Assembly (NCBI GenBank): GCA_039818945.1
Contig: JBCBSZ010000004.1
Span: 62,001-126,000 of the forward strand
Direction: 5' to 3'
Length of the DNA: 64,000 nt
From: JBCBSZ01 sp039818945
GTDB taxonomy: Bacteria; Actinomycetota; Acidimicrobiia; Acidimicrobiales; Poriferisodalaceae
Shown here: positions 16,528 through 26,304 of the stretch, in pieces
Numbering within the stretch: position 1 is the stretch's first letter
How the letters are laid out: each line of letters opens with the position of its first letter
Notes under the pieces: generated by a model
Told to the model about the DNA's origin: nothing
Databases searched by the model: none
Seen by the model: only the letters and a program-made list of their open reading frames with translations
Program-made: the position numbers and the translations under genes

Positions 16528-16974
16528 ATGGCATTCAAGGAGACCGTCGTCGACCTCGGGCACCAGGTGATGCGGAACGCCCACAGCCTCGTGGTGCGGC
16601 TGTCCGGTGGCCGGATCGGCGGGACGATCAGCGACATGCCGGTGCTGCGGGTGACCACGACCGGCCGCTCGTCCGGGAAGCCCCGGACGGTCATGCTCAC
16701 CGCACCGATCCACGAGGACGGCCGGTACGTGCTGGTCGCCTCCAAGGCGGGCGACGACCGCGACCCGGACTGGTACCGCAACATGGTCGCCAACCCGGAG
16801 ATCACCCTCGAGCCGGTCGGCTCCGACGCGGTGCAGCTCGTGACCCGCACCGCCACCGGCGAGGAGCGCGACGACCTCTGGCCCCGGATCGTCGAGGCGT
16901 ACGACGGCTACGAGGGCTACCGCTCGAAGACGGATCGGGAGATCCCGATCGTCATCGCCGAACCGGCCGGCTGA
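16528..16974 (+). CDS. deazaflavin (F420)-dependent nitroreductase-family protein
   Basis: The 148-residue paralogue of the divergent gene has VLRVTTTGRSSGKPRTVMLTAPIHEDGRYVLVASKAGDDRDPDWYRNMVANPEITLE. This is the FDOR-A/DDN motif set with the W-Y-x-N-x-V-A-N-P core. A TAGGCT box lies at 16516-16521, 6 nt before the ATG, so the transcript is probably leaderless. It is likely an F420H2-dependent reductase with unknown substrate. The side-by-side divergent pair suggests an old duplication. Confidence 0.85.
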   Translation: MAFKETVVDLGHQVMRNAHSLVVRLSGGRIGGTISDMPVLRVTTTGRSSGKPRTVMLTAPIHEDGRYVLVASKAGDDRDPDWYRNMVANPEITLEPVGSDAVQLVTRTATGEERDDLWPRIVEAYDGYEGYRSKTDREIPIVIAEPAG

Positions 16975-16992
16975 GCGACCGGCGCCCGGGCG

Positions 16993-17850
16993 TCAGGCGT
17001 CGGTGCCCCGCTTCCCGCCTTCGCGGATCATCGGCCGGTGTGACGAGCCCCACCGGCCCTGACCGGGCGTCGGGTCCTCGGGGCTGCCGGTGGTGAGCCC
17101 GCCGTCGACGACGAGGGTCGTGCCGCTCACGAAGCCGGCCTCGTCGGAGGCCAGATAGACGGCGGCGTTCGCGATGTCGTCGGCGAGCCCGGGCCGTTCG
17201 ACCAGCGGGGTCATGCGCCGGAACCGCTCCTCGGCCCGGTCGGTCGCGCCGGGGTCACCGAACATGACGTCGGCGTTCATGGGCGTGACGTGCTTGCCGG
17301 GTGCGATGCCGCAGGCGCGCACCCCCCAGGCGCCGAGCTCGGCAGCGACGTTCTTCGTCAGGCCGATGACCGCGTGCTTCGCCGCGGCGTAGGCGTGCGG
17401 GCCGAGGCCGCCCTGCACCCCGGCGATCGACGAGGTCGACAGGATCACGCCCGAGCCCTGCGGCTTCATCACCCGGGCGGCGTGCTTGCAGCCGAGGAAG
17501 ACCGACCGCAGCAACACCGCGGTGGTGAGGTCCCACTCCTCGACCGGCGTCTCGTCGATCGGGCCGATCGCACCGACGATGCCGGCGTTGTTGAACATCA
17601 CGTCCAGTCGGCCGTGCTCGGACACGGCGGCGTCGACGAGGCCGGCCACGTCCTCCTCGCGGGTCACGTCGCAGCGGTGGTAGGTCGCTGCGGGACCGAG
17701 CGCGTCGGCGACCTCGGTGCCGCGAGCGTCCTGGATGTCCGCCACGAGGACGGTCGCGCCCTCCTCGACGAACCGGCGCGCCGTCGCCTCACCGAGCCCG
17801 CTCGCCGCACCGGTGATCGCCGCGACCTTCCCGTCGAGTCGTCCGACCAT
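16993..17850 (-). CDS. SDR family oxidoreductase
   Basis: The 285-residue SDR has TGAASGLGEA, NNAGI, Ser in STSSIAG, and YAAAK, then FVSGTTLVVDGGLT. A C-terminal extension of ~25 polar residues is poorly conserved in the family. The ATG at 17850 has GGAGGGG 4 nt upstream; starts further up lack this. It resembles cyclopentanol/3-alpha-hydroxysteroid-type dehydrogenases, but specificity is open. It lies downstream of the gene at 18994-17894 with a 43-bp gap. Confidence 0.85.
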   Translation of the reverse strand: MVGRLDGKVAAITGAASGLGEATARRFVEEGATVLVADIQDARGTEVADALGPAATYHRCDVTREEDVAGLVDAAVSEHGRLDVMFNNAGIVGAIGPIDETPVEEWDLTTAVLLRSVFLGCKHAARVMKPQGSGVILSTSSIAGVQGGLGPHAYAAAKHAVIGLTKNVAAELGAWGVRACGIAPGKHVTPMNADVMFGDPGATDRAEERFRRMTPLVERPGLADDIANAAVYLASDEAGFVSGTTLVVDGGLTTGSPEDPTPGQGRWGSSHRPMIREGGKRGTDA

Positions 17851-17893
17851 GACCCCTCCGTCCCCTAGTGAGGGACCGATCATGGTGCGCGCG

Positions 17894-18994
17894 TCAGCGT
17901 CGGAGCGACTCGGCGATCGCCCGCACCTGCGTGAGGAGGTCGTCCTCGTGCCAGTGGTACACGGTCGGGATCCCGGTCTCGTCCTCGTGGGCGGCGGCGA
18001 TCCACTCCATGACCCGATGGCAGTCGTCGCGCTCGGTGATCTTGGTCATCTGCCCGAGGACGCAGCACGGCGCGCCGGGGTCGAGCGACATCGCGATCGG
18101 GAGGACGTAGTCGCAGCTCTCCATGAGCGTCATCGTCCCGTCGTAGAGCGGCTGGAGGTGCAGCGTGCCGTTCTCCGGCGGCTCCTCGCCTCGGCGATGG
18201 AGCCAGCTCTCGCGGGCCCGCTGGATGAGGCCCGCGGCGAGGGTGACGTCCTGTGAGCCGCTCGCCGCCATGAGCAGGATCTGGCCGCCCTGGTCGAGCT
18301 GCTGATCGAGCTCGTGGCGCATCACGACGTTGTTGGCCCGGACCAGCTCGCGGTCGAGCCGGGCCCGTCGGCGGCTGGCGGTCTGCGGGATGGTGAGGAA
18401 CGTCCGGGTGGCCACCTGGAGCACCTGCATAGCGGGGACGCCGAGGGCCTGGCGGGTGGTGACCATCCGCGACACGAGCACGTTGCTCCGCGGCGCGAGG
18501 TCGGCCAGGTCGACGGAGCGATCGAGGACGCTGAAGGTCCGGTCCTCTCGGCACAGGCTCATGTAGAGCGCGGCCATGACGAGCGCGATGTCGATCACCT
18601 GACCGTGGTTGGTGACGACCGCGACGTTGGCGTTCTCCACGAAGAGCAGCGACTGCAGATGGTTGAGCAGGTGGTCGTAGCGGGAGTCGTCGATCGGGTC
18701 GAGCAGCACCCGGTCGAAGTGGGGGAACGCGGCCCGGGCGTAGAGGGCGATGGTGTCGAGGCCCTGCGGTTCGGGGTCGACCTTCACGCAGCGGGGGTCG
18801 TGGAACTCCAGCGACGGGTTGAACGGCAGCGTCTGGAGGATCTCGTCGTGGCCGGTGCGGACGAGCGACAGCATCGCCCGGTAGGTGGCCTCGGCGTTGG
18901 CGCCGGCGAGCAGGTCGATGGACTCCGCCAGCCGCTCGGGCGACGGCCGCGTCGTGGTGTCGGGGGTCGGGCGCCCTCGGTCCGGTTCGCTCAC
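17894..18994 (-). CDS. hypothetical protein, possibly acyltransferase-like
   Basis: I do not recognise this 366-residue cytoplasmic protein with certainty. Features resembling the PlsB/PlsC acyltransferase fold are visible. VTNHGQVIDIALVMAALY contains an His-x4-Asp. GGQILLMAASGSQD lies where the substrate-binding FPEGT block is expected, and VLPIAMSL resembles the later strand motif. The canonical FPEGTR residues are missing, so activity is unproven. The GTG at 18994 lies 13 bp after the NUDIX-family stop, so the two are probably co-transcribed. Confidence 0.45.
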   Translation of the reverse strand: MSEPDRGRPTPDTTTRPSPERLAESIDLLAGANAEATYRAMLSLVRTGHDEILQTLPFNPSLEFHDPRCVKVDPEPQGLDTIALYARAAFPHFDRVLLDPIDDSRYDHLLNHLQSLLFVENANVAVVTNHGQVIDIALVMAALYMSLCREDRTFSVLDRSVDLADLAPRSNVLVSRMVTTRQALGVPAMQVLQVATRTFLTIPQTASRRRARLDRELVRANNVVMRHELDQQLDQGGQILLMAASGSQDVTLAAGLIQRARESWLHRRGEEPPENGTLHLQPLYDGTMTLMESCDYVLPIAMSLDPGAPCCVLGQMTKITERDDCHRVMEWIAAAHEDETGIPTVYHWHEDDLLTQVRAIAESLRR

Positions 18995-19007
18995 CGCTCC
19001 GCGCCCG

Positions 19008-19544
19008 CTACGGGAGGACCCCGGCGTGGGCGAGCGCGAGGCGCACGAGGCGATCGTGTCCGCCGGTCATCTCGGCCCGCACCTCGGCGCTGTCGGCCTC
19101 GCGTGGCGTCAGCCAGGCGAGCTCGAGCGCGTCGTGGTTCGGATCGGCGTCACCGTCGATCGGGACCAGGTACGCCAGGCTGACCGCGTGCTGGCGGGGA
19201 TCGTGGAACCCGCTGATGGTGGGATCGGGGAAGTACTCGACGATCGTGAACGGCGCCGGCGACGGGGGCAGCTGGGGCAGGGCGAGCGGCCCGAGGTCCT
19301 TCTCGATGTGGCGGACCAGGGCGTCACGGATCCGCTCACCGAAGAGGACCCGCCCGCTGACGACGGCCCGGCTGATCGTGCCATCGGCCATCGCCCGCAG
19401 CAGGAGGCCGATGTGGGTCACCTCCCCGTGCGCGTCGACCCGCACCGGCACCGCGTCGATGTAGACGGTGGGCAGCCGGCCACGGGCGAGCTCGAGCTCC
19501 TCGGGGGAGAGCCAGGTCGTCTCGGTGTCCAGATCGTCGCTCAT
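19008..19544 (-). CDS. NUDIX-family protein (DUF4916-like)
   Basis: The 178-residue protein has a degenerate Nudix box: GRVLFGERIRDALVRHIEKDLG. The REUxEE core is altered, as in the actinobacterial DUF4916 group. Flanking strands are VYIDAVPVRVDAHGEVTHIGLLLR and AVSLAYLVPIDGDADPNHDALELAWL. A true Nudix hydrolase would cleave nucleoside-diphosphate-X compounds; with the altered box the activity is uncertain. It is the first gene of a pair with the 366-residue hypothetical protein. Confidence 0.75.
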   Translation of the reverse strand: MSDDLDTETTWLSPEELELARGRLPTVYIDAVPVRVDAHGEVTHIGLLLRAMADGTISRAVVSGRVLFGERIRDALVRHIEKDLGPLALPQLPPSPAPFTIVEYFPDPTISGFHDPRQHAVSLAYLVPIDGDADPNHDALELAWLTPREADSAEVRAEMTGGHDRLVRLALAHAGVLP

Positions 19545-19581
19545 GTCGGCGGAGAGTCTTCCAGGCCGGAGCCCTGGAGCA

Positions 19582-20973
19582 CTACCTGTGGTCGTGGGGC
19601 AGGTCGGAGCGGGGAGCGCGCAGGTAGGCGTACGGGGTGACGAGGCCGAGGTTCGACGCGCGGGAGGTGTAGACGTCGGCGTACCGCTCGACCTGGCGGG
19701 CGAAGATGCTCTTGTCGATGCCGGCGCGCATGATCGGTCCCCAGCGGGAGTTGGTCAGCTCGCCCGCCTCCTTGGCGAGCGGTCCGATGGCGTCGTCGAG
19801 CTCGCGGATGGTGGAGGCCAGCTCGTCGACCTGGTCCTTGACGTCCTCGCCGCGGGTGCGGCGCAATCGGGCGACGGCGTGCTCGCGCTCGAGCGCCTCC
19901 TTGTGCCCCATGAGCGAGACCAGCTGGTCCTCGGTGTCGGCGAAGGCCTCGGCGGCCATGATCTCGTCCTCGAGCTCGCTGACGATCAGTGCGGTCCGCC
20001 AGCTGAGGGTGATCTTGGTGACGTGCACGTCGCCGAAGAGGTGGTCGCCGACGTAGAGGATCTCGTCGCCCCGCAGGCCGAAGCTCTGCTCGACCAGCTG
20101 GGCATCGCCGCCCACGTAGACGTGGCCGGGCTCGAGCTTGCCGTAGTGCGGGACCAGCAGCCCCGCCTCGTCGTCGACGAGGCGGAAGCAGGCGTGGCGG
20201 GACGTGAAGAAGCTGGGCTTGCGAGCGGAGACCATGACCAGGTCGAAGAGGTCGCGCCACGAACCGCCGTCGGGCACGTAGGGGTCGACGGCGATGTGCA
20301 TCAGCCGCTGGGTGTACTCCCAGTCGGAGTTGGTGATGAGCAGCACCTTCTTCCCGGCGGCCCGCTGATCGATCAGCGTCTGCGGGATGTCGGGGTCGGC
20401 GTCGACGAATCGGTCCGGGTCCTCGAGGATGCCCGGCTTGAGCTCGCTGTGGACGTGGACGTGGTCGATCGCGGCGCCGACGGCCGCGTACAGCTCGGCG
20501 TAGCCGACCACGCCCGGCAGGCGACCCTCGTCGAGGTCCTCGACCAGCTGCGCGTAGAGGCTCGACTGGGAGAGCGAGAACATCGTGTTCGTGAACTCCC
20601 AGCGGGGCTCCGAGAGGTCGACCCGCGTGCCGGCGTAGGCGTCGCGCAGCTCCTCGTACCCGAGCACGCGCGTGCCGTGTGAGGCGCGGAGCACGTACCC
20701 GAACCGGGTGCCCTTCACGAGGTTGCCGAGCTCGAGATCGAAGACCAGGCCCTGGGTGACCGCACCCGGATCGAACTCGAGCCCGTCCACCGGCCAGCCC
20801 CGCTCGGCGAGGAGCGGGACCGCGTGGTCGAAGGCGGCCCGCTCCCACTCGTCGGTGCAGTAGCGCACGAGCGTGTAGTCCATGTCGTAGCCGATGGCCC
20901 GCATGCTGCGGAGGTTGAGCGTTCGGTTGGGCCACACCCGCCGCTCGGGCGGGACGTCGGGGGAGAGGTCCAT
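19582..20973 (-). CDS. HAD-family 5'-nucleotidase (cN-II-like)
   Basis: The 463-residue protein carries the HAD motif I YDMDYTLVRY, motif II region LLITNSDWEYT, and motif III/IV GDEILYVGDHLFGDVHVTK. This matches the HAD-IG 5'-nucleotidase family related to cytosolic purine nucleotidase II. It would dephosphorylate IMP/GMP-type nucleotides in the cytoplasm. A C-terminal coiled-coil-like segment (EALEREHAVARLRRTRGEDVKDQVDELAS) is typical of the family. The ATG at 20973 is used, with a GTG two codons upstream. It is divergent from the thioesterase, with 31 bp between. Confidence 0.85.
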   Translation of the reverse strand: MDLSPDVPPERRVWPNRTLNLRSMRAIGYDMDYTLVRYCTDEWERAAFDHAVPLLAERGWPVDGLEFDPGAVTQGLVFDLELGNLVKGTRFGYVLRASHGTRVLGYEELRDAYAGTRVDLSEPRWEFTNTMFSLSQSSLYAQLVEDLDEGRLPGVVGYAELYAAVGAAIDHVHVHSELKPGILEDPDRFVDADPDIPQTLIDQRAAGKKVLLITNSDWEYTQRLMHIAVDPYVPDGGSWRDLFDLVMVSARKPSFFTSRHACFRLVDDEAGLLVPHYGKLEPGHVYVGGDAQLVEQSFGLRGDEILYVGDHLFGDVHVTKITLSWRTALIVSELEDEIMAAEAFADTEDQLVSLMGHKEALEREHAVARLRRTRGEDVKDQVDELASTIRELDDAIGPLAKEAGELTNSRWGPIMRAGIDKSIFARQVERYADVYTSRASNLGLVTPYAYLRAPRSDLPHDHR

Positions 20974-21004
20974 GGCCACAGCGTGACAGACCTAGCTTGA
21001 CGCG

Positions 21005-21796
21005 ATGGCCGCCAGCTTCTTCTCGACCACGGACGGCGACTGGTTCGTGCCCAACGACCCGGCCCGCGGGCCGTGGGACCCCGAGTCCTGCCACGCCGGA
21101 CCACCGACCGGGTTGCTCGCCCGGGCGCTGGAGCAGCTCCTCCCCGGGTCGCAGCTGGTCCGGATCACGGTCGACCTCGGCCGACCCGTCCCGATGGCCG
21201 GCTTCCGGATCGAGGCGAGCATCTCCCAGGCCGGACGCACGGTGCAGCGGACCACGGCCACGCTCGTCGACGCCGATGGTCGGGAGCGGGCGAGGGCGGC
21301 GGGCCTGCACATGGTGGCCCGGGACGTCGGCGCGATCCCGTCGGTCGAGACCCCGATGCCGTCGCTCGCCGATGCGGCGCCGGGGCCGTTCGTGTTCGAG
21401 CGGACGCTGCACGGGCTGCCCGCCTTCCCGAGCGGGGTGGAGATGCGGTACCCGCCGGGCGAGTCGAACACGCCGGGACCGACGACGGCCTGGATGCGGA
21501 CGTTGCCGCTGCTGCCCGACGAGGAGATGTCGCCGTTCCAGCGGATCTGCCCGCTCGCCGACTGCGGCAACGCGATCGGCCGCAACGCCGACCCCGACGT
21601 GGTCGGTTTCGTGAACCCGGATCTCACGCTCGTCCTGCACCGGGCGCCGGTCGGCGAGTGGCTGGGCTCGTCGTCGGTGTCGTACTGGGAGCCGACCGGC
21701 ATCGGCTTCGCTGACGCCCTGCTCTTCGACGACGAGGGCGTCGTGGGCCGGGCGTGTCAGACGGTGCTCCTCACGCCGGCGGAGCGCTCCGACTAG
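21005..21796 (+). CDS. TesB-like double hot-dog thioesterase family protein
   Basis: A 263-residue acyl-CoA thioesterase-like protein: CHAGPPTGLLARALEQ matches the first hot-dog helix (usual HGGPPAALLAR), and DLGRPVPMAGFRIEASISQAGRTVQRTTATL the first sheet. The second hot-dog repeat ends with GIGFADALLFDDEGVVGRACQTVLL. It probably hydrolyses acyl-CoA or acts as an acyl-CoA binding domain. A TAGCTT box lies at 20993-20998, 6 nt before the ATG, so the message may be leaderless. Its stop overlaps the convergent RTX gene's stop. Confidence 0.75.
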   Translation: MAASFFSTTDGDWFVPNDPARGPWDPESCHAGPPTGLLARALEQLLPGSQLVRITVDLGRPVPMAGFRIEASISQAGRTVQRTTATLVDADGRERARAAGLHMVARDVGAIPSVETPMPSLADAAPGPFVFERTLHGLPAFPSGVEMRYPPGESNTPGPTTAWMRTLPLLPDEEMSPFQRICPLADCGNAIGRNADPDVVGFVNPDLTLVLHRAPVGEWLGSSSVSYWEPTGIGFADALLFDDEGVVGRACQTVLLTPAERSD

Positions 21797-24221
21797 CAGC
21801 GGTACGGGCGGCCCTTCCCGGGCAGGCAGAGGTCGCGACCCGGTCCGCCGTCGAGCGTGTTCGTCCCGCGCCCGCCGACGAGGAGATCGCGGCCCGGTCC
21901 GCCGCTGATGATGTCGTCGCCACGACGGCCGAAGAGGAGGTCGTTGCCCTCGCCGCCCTCGATCTCGTCGTCGCCGGCCCCGCCGTCGATGAGGTCCCGG
22001 CCCGGTCCGCCGATGATCACGTCGTTGCCGCCGCCACCGCGGATCCGGTCGTTGCCCGGCCCGGCGATGATCAGGTCGTCACCGGGGGTGCCGACGAGTC
22101 GATCGTCGCCATCGGTGCCCATGATCATGTTCAGGCCCTCGATCTCGACGGCGCCGGCATCGCACGGGCCGGCGACCGGGCGGGGCTCGCTCCGCTGGTC
22201 GATGGGCAGGCACACCGTGGACGGCACGGCGTCGAGCACCGGACTCGTGGCGTTCGGGAGGCGGGTGGGCGTCGGCCCACCGTTGGGGTTCAGGACGGCC
22301 AGCCCGGTCGGGGCGAAGATGAAGGTGTCGTCCGGACCGGTCGGGCAGCTCGCGTCGTCGATCACGTTGCCCCCACCGGAGACGAACACGCCCGGGGCGC
22401 CGATGTCGCAGTTGTCCCCGCCGCCGGCCGGGTCGGCGATCACCGAGGCGGTCGACGTCAGGTCGCGGGCGGCGACGAAGACGTTGGCGCCGTTCGCGCC
22501 GCTGTTGTCGACCAGCGTGACGTGCTCCATCGTCACCGACGAGGTCTGCATCGCCATGATCCCGCCGCCCAGGTTGGCGGAGGTGTTGTCGGTGATCGTC
22601 GAGTTGCGGAAGGTGGCGTTCACCCCGGCGTCGCCGACGTTCACGAAGACCCCGCCGCCCCCGCTCGCAGCGAAGGTCGCGGTGTTGGCGCTGACCGTCG
22701 ACTCCTGGATCAGCAGCGAGCCCTCGGGATAGCCGGAGAACTCGTTGAGGGCGAGGCCGCCGCCGACGCCCGCGGTGTTGCCCGACAGCGTCGAGCGCAG
22801 CACGGTCGTGTCCGCTCCGGAGACGTGGACGCCGCCGCCGTCGAGCCCGAACGCCTCGTTCCCGTCGACGACGGTGTCCTCGATGACGACGGAGGTGCCC
22901 GCCACGGCCCGGACCCCACCGCCGGAGCCGTCGGCGAGGTTGGCGGCGATGGTCGAGCCCTGGATGAGCAGTGAGCCCTCGGGCAGGACCTGGTTCTCGT
23001 CGCGGAAGTAGATGCCACCGCCGTCGGCCGAGGTGGCCCCGGTGCCAAGGCCGGCCCAGTTGCCGGTGATGGTCGAGTCGACCACGGTGAGGTCACCGGT
23101 TCGCACGCGGATACCGCCGCCGTCGAGGTCGAAGAAGCCGGTCGGGTGTTGTCGGTGATCGACGTGCCCTGCACCAGCAACGCGGCCCGGTCGCCGGTCG
23201 GATCGATGCCGGGGAAGCCCTCGAACACGTCGATCCCGGCGCCGCCCTGGGTGGCGGTGTTGGCGTCGATGGTCGAGTCGGTCACGGTGGCGACGAGCGG
23301 CTGGTCGGCGAAGCCGTCGGTCTGCCAGTCGATGCGGATCCCACCGCCGCCGAAGCCGGTCGGCGGGATGTCGGCGCCGTTGCGCAGCACGTCGGTCTGG
23401 TCGACGGTGACCTCGCTGCAGTTGCTGCAGGCGATGCCGGTGTCGTCGTTGTCGCGGACGGTCGAGCCGGTCACGGTGAGCTCACCGATGCTCTGCCCCG
23501 TGGTTCGGATGCCGACGCCGCCGTTGTCGGCCACCGTCGTGTCGGTGATCGTGACGGGCGTGCCGTCCACCGCGGCGATGCCGTTGCCGGTGTTCTTCGA
23601 CACGGTCGAGCCGGTCACGGTCAGGGCCACGAAGCTCGGGGCCAGCGCCGTGCCGACGTTGCCGGTGATCTCCACGTTCGTCAGGGTGAACGTGCCGTCG
23701 CCGAGGCCGTCGCTGTTGCCGTTGTCGACGAGGGACCCGTTCGTGCCGGCGTCCATGCCGGTGATCGTCACGTTGGTGAGCGTCAGGTCGTGATCGGCGA
23801 ACACCGCGGCGCCGGTGAGCGCGAGGTCGGAGTTGTTGATGCCGGTGTTCATCTCGAGGTCGGTGATCTCGAGCTCGGTGTTGGGGCCGAGGTGGCGGAA
23901 CAGCTCGCCCTCCTCGCAGGTCTGCTGGATCACCGCGTCGTTGCCGTCGATCGTGAGGTCTTCGTCAGCGGCGTGCTCGAGCGGGCCGGCGGCGCAGAAG
24001 TCGATGATGAAGAACGCCGCCGCGGGGAGGACGATCGTGTCGGCCTGACCGTTGCCGTCGGCGAGCTCGATCGCCTCCCGCAGGGAGGTCAGGCCGTTGT
24101 CGAGGCCCTCGTCGAGGGTGGTGGTCACCTGGATGACGGCGGCACCGGCCGATGGGGCGGCGAGGACCAGCGTCGAGGCGACGAGGGCGGTGGCCGCCGT
24201 GGCTCGGATCAGCTGTCGCAT
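21793..24221 (-). pseudogene. secreted beta-helix protein with C-terminal RTX repeats, frameshifted
   Basis: One ~809-residue protein is split between two reading frames. The N-terminal frame starts at the ATG 24221 with a signal peptide (LIRATAATALVASTLVLAAPSAGA) and a CSLREA-like start (TSLREAIELADGNG). It continues with right-handed beta-helix repeats until about 23140. The same repeat pattern resumes in the other frame (FFDLDGGGIRVRTGDLTVVDSTITGN) and runs to 21793. The C terminus has about ten GGxGxD calcium-binding RTX nonapeptides and ends in two Cys. A single-base indel near 23130-23150 explains the break. It could be a sequencing error or a real lesion. The intact protein would be exported and calcium-binding. 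Confidence 0.8.
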
Positions 24222-24414
24222 GTCAGGGGCTCCATCGTCAGGGGCGCTCCGGGACGGAGCCGGTGCCAGTCTGTGTCAGATCGGACGGCTCGTGACGACC
24301 AGACCGACGCTCCGCGTGGTGGAGGAGCGCGTGGTGTGACCGCTGGCCTGCTCCGACCTCCGATGGAGCGGCGGACTCGCCCGTGGGGCGGAGGACGGCG
24401 AGCGCCGGCGTCGG

Positions 24415-24427
24415 TACGTTCGCGGGG
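24415..24427 (+). promoter_or_regulatory. leaderless-type promoter of the two-component system
   Basis: TACGTT at 24415-24420 is followed by 7 nt and then the ATG at 24428. The ABC transporter gene at 26305 has the identical TACGTT box with 7 nt to its ATG (26292-26297), so the two transcription units share promoter form. No ribosome-binding site precedes either ATG. Confidence 0.55.
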
Positions 24428-25576
24428 ATGGTCGAGCGGGCGGGCGCGGGTCGGTGGTGGAGCGACCCGCTCGTCGACGCCGCGCTGGTCGTCGCCACCG
24501 CCTCGCTCACGTTGCTGTCGGGGATCGACGACGTCCGGGACTTCGGCGGGACCTTCTCGGGCGGCGCCATCGCCCTGCTGGTCCTCATGCACGTTCCCCT
24601 GCTGGTGCGGCGTCGGTACCCGTTCGCCGTCTTCGTGGTCTGCGGGGTCGCCACCGCCTGGTACGAGCTCGCCCAGTACCCCGAGATGGAGCTGCCGTTC
24701 GCGCTGTTCGTCGCCATCGGCACGTCGGCCGCCTTCTCGACCCCGTGGCTCGCCCGGCTCGTCGGCGTCGCCTCGGTCGCCGGCACCCTCGTCGCCATGG
24801 CCTTCGGTGAGGGCGGCGCACCGAGCGACTACGCCCGGGCGCTCGCCCTGATGGCGGCCAGCTGGCTGGTGGGTGACGCCGTGCGCCAGCGTCGGGTCCG
24901 GGCGGAGGCGCTCGAGGCCCGCAACGAAGAGCTGGAGCGGCGACGGGCGGCCGAGGCGGAGCAGGCTGCCGCCGAGGAACGGGCCCGGATCGCCCGCGAG
25001 CTCCACGACGTCGTGGCCCACCATGTGGCCATGATCTCCCTGCAGGCCGAGGGGGCCCAGGAGGTGCTGCGCAGCGATCCCGACCGGGCCGAGCGGGCGT
25101 TGGCCAACGTCTCCGCCGGGGCGCGCGCTGCGCTCCACGAGCTGCGCGCCGCGCTGGGGGTGCTGCGGGACGAGGCCGGGAGCGGCCGCATGCCCGAACC
25201 CCGCCTGGCCGACGTCGAGCAGCTGGTCCACGACGTCGCGTCCACCTCCTTCCCGGTCCGCTTGCAGATGACCGGGCGATCGCGGGAGCTGCCGCGCATG
25301 GTCGAGCTGGCCGGCTACCGGATCGTGCAGGAGTCGCTCACCAACATCGCCCGTCACGTGGTCGATCCCGAGGCCTGCGTCTCGGTGCGCTACGGCGACG
25401 ACGAGCTGGACCTCGAGATCGCCGACGTCGGTCGCTCCCGCGGTGGCGAGGGGGGCTCGGGTCGTGGGTTGATCGGCATGCGCGAGCGGGCCGAGCAGGT
25501 CGGCGGCCGATTCGAGGCCGGACCGACCGACGACGGCTTCGTCGTGCGGGCGAGGCTCCCGATCGGGGCATCGTGA
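24428..25576 (+). CDS. NarL-type sensor histidine kinase
   Basis: The 382-residue kinase has four or five membrane helices in the first ~150 residues. A coiled coil (QRRVRAEALEARNEELERRRAAEAEQ) leads to the HisKA_3 dimerisation/phosphoacceptor block EERARIARELHDVVAHHVAMI. The ATPase domain has RIVQESLTNIARHV (N box) and GRGLIGMRERAEQVGG (G box). The ATG at 24428 follows the promoter box, giving no untranslated leader. It overlaps the response-regulator gene by 4 bp. The pair probably controls the ABC exporter 60 bp downstream. The signal is unknown. Confidence 0.9.
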   Translation: MVERAGAGRWWSDPLVDAALVVATASLTLLSGIDDVRDFGGTFSGGAIALLVLMHVPLLVRRRYPFAVFVVCGVATAWYELAQYPEMELPFALFVAIGTSAAFSTPWLARLVGVASVAGTLVAMAFGEGGAPSDYARALALMAASWLVGDAVRQRRVRAEALEARNEELERRRAAEAEQAAAEERARIARELHDVVAHHVAMISLQAEGAQEVLRSDPDRAERALANVSAGARAALHELRAALGVLRDEAGSGRMPEPRLADVEQLVHDVASTSFPVRLQMTGRSRELPRMVELAGYRIVQESLTNIARHVVDPEACVSVRYGDDELDLEIADVGRSRGGEGGSGRGLIGMRERAEQVGGRFEAGPTDDGFVVRARLPIGAS

Positions 25577-26244
25577 CCATCCGAGTGGTCGTGGTCGACG
25601 ACCAGGAGCTGGTGCGCGACGGGCTGACGCTGATCGTCGACGCCCAGCCGGACATGGAGGTGGTCGGCGCGGCGGAGGACGGCGCGGCGGCGATCGAGCT
25701 CGTCGTCTCGACCCAGGTCGACGTCGTGCTCATGGACATCCGGATGCCGGGTGTGGACGGCATCGCCGCGACCGAGCGGATCACCGACCGGGACGACGCA
25801 CCGCGGGTGGTGCTGCTGACGACGTTCGACCTCGACGAGTACGTCTTCGACGGGCTGCGGGCCGGGGCGAGCGGGTTCCTCCTCAAGGACGCTCCCCGGG
25901 CGCTGCTCCTCGATGCGTTGCGCACGGTCGCCGCCGGCGAGTCGTTGTTGGCTCCCTCGGTCACCACGAGCCTGATCGAGGAGTTCTGCCGCCGTCCCGC
26001 GGGCTACGACCGGGCCGGCGAGCGCCTCGACGAGCTGACCGACCGTGAGCACGAGGTGCTGGTGCTGATGGCCACCGGCCGCTCGAACGGCGAGATCGCC
26101 GAGGAGCTGATCCTCGGCGAGGCGACCGTGAAGACCCACGTCGGCAACGTCCTGATGAAGCTCGGGGTGCGTGACCGGGTGCAGGCCGTCATCCACGCCT
26201 ACGAGACCGGCGTCGTCGTGCCCGGCGCTCCGCCTCCGGACTGA
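25573..26244 (+). CDS. LuxR/NarL-family response regulator
   Basis: A 223-residue regulator. The receiver domain has the acidic pair DD near the start (VVVDDQELV), phospho-acceptor Asp in VVLMDIRMPGVDG, and Lys in FLLKDAP. The C-terminal LuxR helix-turn-helix is LTDREHEVLVLMATGRSNGEIAEELILGEATVKTHVGNVLMKLGVRDR. The GTG at 25573 overlaps the kinase gene stop (GTGA). The adjacent ABC transporter is the likely target. Confidence 0.9.
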   Translation: MTIRVVVVDDQELVRDGLTLIVDAQPDMEVVGAAEDGAAAIELVVSTQVDVVLMDIRMPGVDGIAATERITDRDDAPRVVLLTTFDLDEYVFDGLRAGASGFLLKDAPRALLLDALRTVAAGESLLAPSVTTSLIEEFCRRPAGYDRAGERLDELTDREHEVLVLMATGRSNGEIAEELILGEATVKTHVGNVLMKLGVRDRVQAVIHAYETGVVVPGAPPPD

Positions 26245-26304
26245 GCCCGACGTTCCGCCCGCGGCCTGATCCGCCGGCGCCGGCCCCTTCGTACGTTCGA
26301 CGGC

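Noticed and set aside
22710..23130. Continuation of the N-terminal RTX frame as an Arg/Ser/Thr-rich protein tail
   Set aside because: Composition changes abruptly to low-complexity residues while the proper beta-helix repeats appear in the other frame, so this tail is a shadow after the frameshift.
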